From JAGORY01 sp964517585 (GTDB lineage: Bacteria; Patescibacteriota; Gracilibacteria; Peribacterales; Peribacteraceae): DNA of 5,975 nt. Below the pieces are notes generated by a model. It was not told the DNA's origin, ran no database searches, and saw only the letters and a program-made list of their open reading frames with translations. Of this stretch, positions 5,060 through 5,975 are shown piece after piece. The stretch spans positions 1-5,975 of the forward strand of contig CAZFCB010000054.1 of NCBI GenBank assembly GCA_964517585.1. The letters are read 5' to 3'. Both the position numbers and the translations under genes were made by a program. Position 1 is the stretch's first letter, and every line of letters begins with the position of its first letter.

Positions 5060-5916
5060 AACTAAGGCCACTAGAAAAATATGCATTCATTAAAGAATTG
5101 AAAGGCGATGTGTACATCCTTTGCGAGATTGCAGGAGTATCACGCAGTGGATACTACAAATGGTTGGTGCAGGTGGATGCACTAGACAAAGACTATCCAG
5201 ATTTTCTGAGAATCAAGGAGGTTTTTGACAAGAGTAAAGGGAAATATGGATGGCGAAACATCAAAATGAGACTGCCGGATATGAATCACAAAAAGATACA
5301 GCGCATTATGAAGAAGTATGGACTGGTAGCTACAGTGCGAAAAAGGAATCCCTATCGGGCTGGCCACAAAAAAACCATGGAGCACCGCATCTTTCCCAAC
5401 AAGCTGAAACGTGCGTTCAAACAAAACCAACCGTTTATGGTCTTCTGTACGGATATCACATATTTACCATTCCTTCAGGGATTTGCGTATCTGTCCGTTA
5501 TAAAAGACATTGCCAGTGGCGAAGTGGTGGCATGGAATGTCTCTTTGCGTATGGACATGCTGTTGGTAACGGAAACAATGCAGAGCATGCCGACTGATCT
5601 TCATAAATATGCCTTGGTGCATTCCGATCAAGGATTCCACTACAGCAATCCTTCATTCATTGAGATTGCAAAAGAAATGAACATGACCCAGTCAATGTCT
5701 GGAAAAGGGTGCTGTATCGATAATGCTCCCATAGAGTCTTTCTTCGGACACATGAAAGATGAGCTGGAATATCTTTCCTGTCGTTCCCTTGAAGAGCTAC
5801 GCTTGAGAATCGGAGAATATATGCAATACTACAATCACGAAAGGAAGCAGTGGACTCGAAACAAGATGACCCCTGTCGAATACAGGAATCATCTATTAAC
5901 CCGCAGCGAGGGTTAG
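5029..5916 (+). CDS. IS3-family transposase OrfB, DDE integrase domain (expressed as OrfAB)
   Basis: This frame is read after a -1 shift from orfA and adds 295 residues, for a fused OrfAB of about 420. An RNase H-like integrase core carries the catalytic triad: D in FCTDITYL (codon at 5452), D in VHSDQGF (5626) and E in NAPIESFFGHMKDE (5734), with exactly 35 residues between the second D and the E. The end YNHERKQW...MTPVEYR is typical of the family. An HTH-like segment (ILCEIAGVSRSGYYKW) precedes it. The first possible start, TTG 5098, falls inside the conserved helix (KYAFIKELKGD), so independent initiation would cut it; this favours expression by frameshift. No disruption is seen, so the transposase looks functional. 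The product excises the element as a circle and reinserts it, by analogy with IS911 and IS150. The stop is TAG at 5914. Confidence 0.9.
   Translation, partial: STSPGQKSGVKLRPLEKYAFIKELKGDVYILCEIAGVSRSGYYKWLVQVDALDKDYPDFLRIKEVFDKSKGKYGWRNIKMRLPDMNHKKIQRIMKKYGLVATVRKRNPYRAGHKKTMEHRIFPNKLKRAFKQNQPFMVFCTDITYLPFLQGFAYLSVIKDIASGEVVAWNVSLRMDMLLVTETMQSMPTDLHKYALVHSDQGFHYSNPSFIEIAKEMNMTQSMSGKGCCIDNAPIESFFGHMKDELEYLSCRSLEELRLRIGEYMQYYNHERKQWTRNKMTPVEYRNHLLTRSEG
5897..5915 (+). repeat. Small hairpin at the end of orfB
   Basis: TAACCC and GGGTTA form a 6-bp stem around a 7-base loop, overlapping the TAG stop. No U-tract follows, so it is unlikely to be an intrinsic terminator. It might hinder transcription entering or leaving the IS, but that is speculative. 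Confidence 0.3.
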
Positions 5917-5929
5917 GGGGCGCAAAATT

Positions 5930-5947
5930 TCCACTTAAGATGCGACA
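5930..5947 (-). repeat. IS right terminal inverted repeat (IRR)
   Basis: Read from the outside inward, the right tip is TGTCGCATCTTAAGTGGA. It aligns without gaps to the left tip at TGT, one C, AAGT and GA. The remaining 28 bases to the window edge hold no recognisable feature. Confidence 0.45.
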
Positions 5948-5975
5948 CTTGGTAGGATAAATGGCTACTGTTAGC

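Larger units (their letters stand above)
4574..5947 (+). mobile_element. IS3-family insertion sequence, apparently complete
   Basis: The element has the IS3-family layout: orfA with a helix-turn-helix and leucine zipper, and orfB with a DDE catalytic domain in the -1 frame. The left end reads TGTACCCCGAAAAGTAGA (4574-4591). The inverted right end reads TGTCGCATCTTAAGTGGA (5947-5930). They match at TGT, one C, AAGT and GA with no gaps (about 10 of 18), and both give TG...CA termini. The predicted length, about 1374 bp, is normal for IS3 elements. The flanking triplets are ATC on the left and CTT on the right, so no target duplication is visible; the true ends could be a few bases off (TGATC at 4569 is an alternative left end). 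The element is more AT-rich than its surroundings, consistent with recent arrival. IS150-like assignment is tentative. Confidence 0.8.

Noticed and set aside
5897..5915. Intrinsic terminator at the end of orfB
   Set aside because: The hairpin has only 6 bp and is followed by GGGGCGC rather than a U-tract.
1..5975. UGA-to-glycine recoding or a CRISPR array
   Set aside because: Genes end at UGA, RF2 is encoded and no in-frame UGA is needed apart from the prfB shift site. No regularly spaced direct repeats were seen.

Overview
This is bacterial DNA of roughly even base composition with standard stop usage: UGA closes several genes and the UGA-reading release factor RF2 is encoded. Lineages that recode UGA as glycine (Gracilibacteria, SR1) are therefore excluded. 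Divergent PilN/PilO-like proteins, a YerC-type TrpR relative, compact spacing and start codons almost on top of -10 boxes would fit a Candidate Phyla Radiation or Peregrinibacteria-like genome. That placement is an inference with low confidence.

Left half, minus strand (2609 down to 1): one probable operon. It holds a PilN-like and a PilO-like inner-membrane protein, which would form the alignment subcomplex of a type IV pilus or type II secretion machine. Two glycosyltransferase genes follow: a GT2 enzyme with C-terminal membrane helices, then a GT4 enzyme that starts by ATGA overlap and runs off the left edge. The GT4 gene carries an in-frame run of eight G.

Middle, plus strand (2675 to 4431): prfB diverges from the pilus operon across about 65 bp. 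It keeps the classical programmed +1 frameshift (CTT TGA at codons 22-23), giving a full-length RF2 of 362 residues. A TrpR-family regulator (YerC/YecD type) follows 15 bp later. Next comes an unrecognised 100-residue cysteine-containing protein whose start is overlapped by an inverted repeat that looks like an operator.

Right part (4432 to 5975): a serine tRNA gene (anticodon CGA, long variable arm, encoded CCA). About 5 bp after it lies an apparently intact IS3-family insertion sequence with two overlapping reading frames, a leucine-zipper OrfA and a DD(35)E OrfB. A U UUU UUA slippery heptamer followed by a stem-loop sits in their overlap, so a fused OrfAB transposase is the likely product. 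The window therefore contains two probable programmed frameshifts in opposite directions, +1 in prfB and -1 in the insertion sequence.

Extended -10 boxes (TGnTACAAT or TGCTACACT) precede the pilN-like gene, the trpR-like gene and the tRNA. The first two are so close to ATG that leaderless or nearly leaderless mRNAs are suggested.
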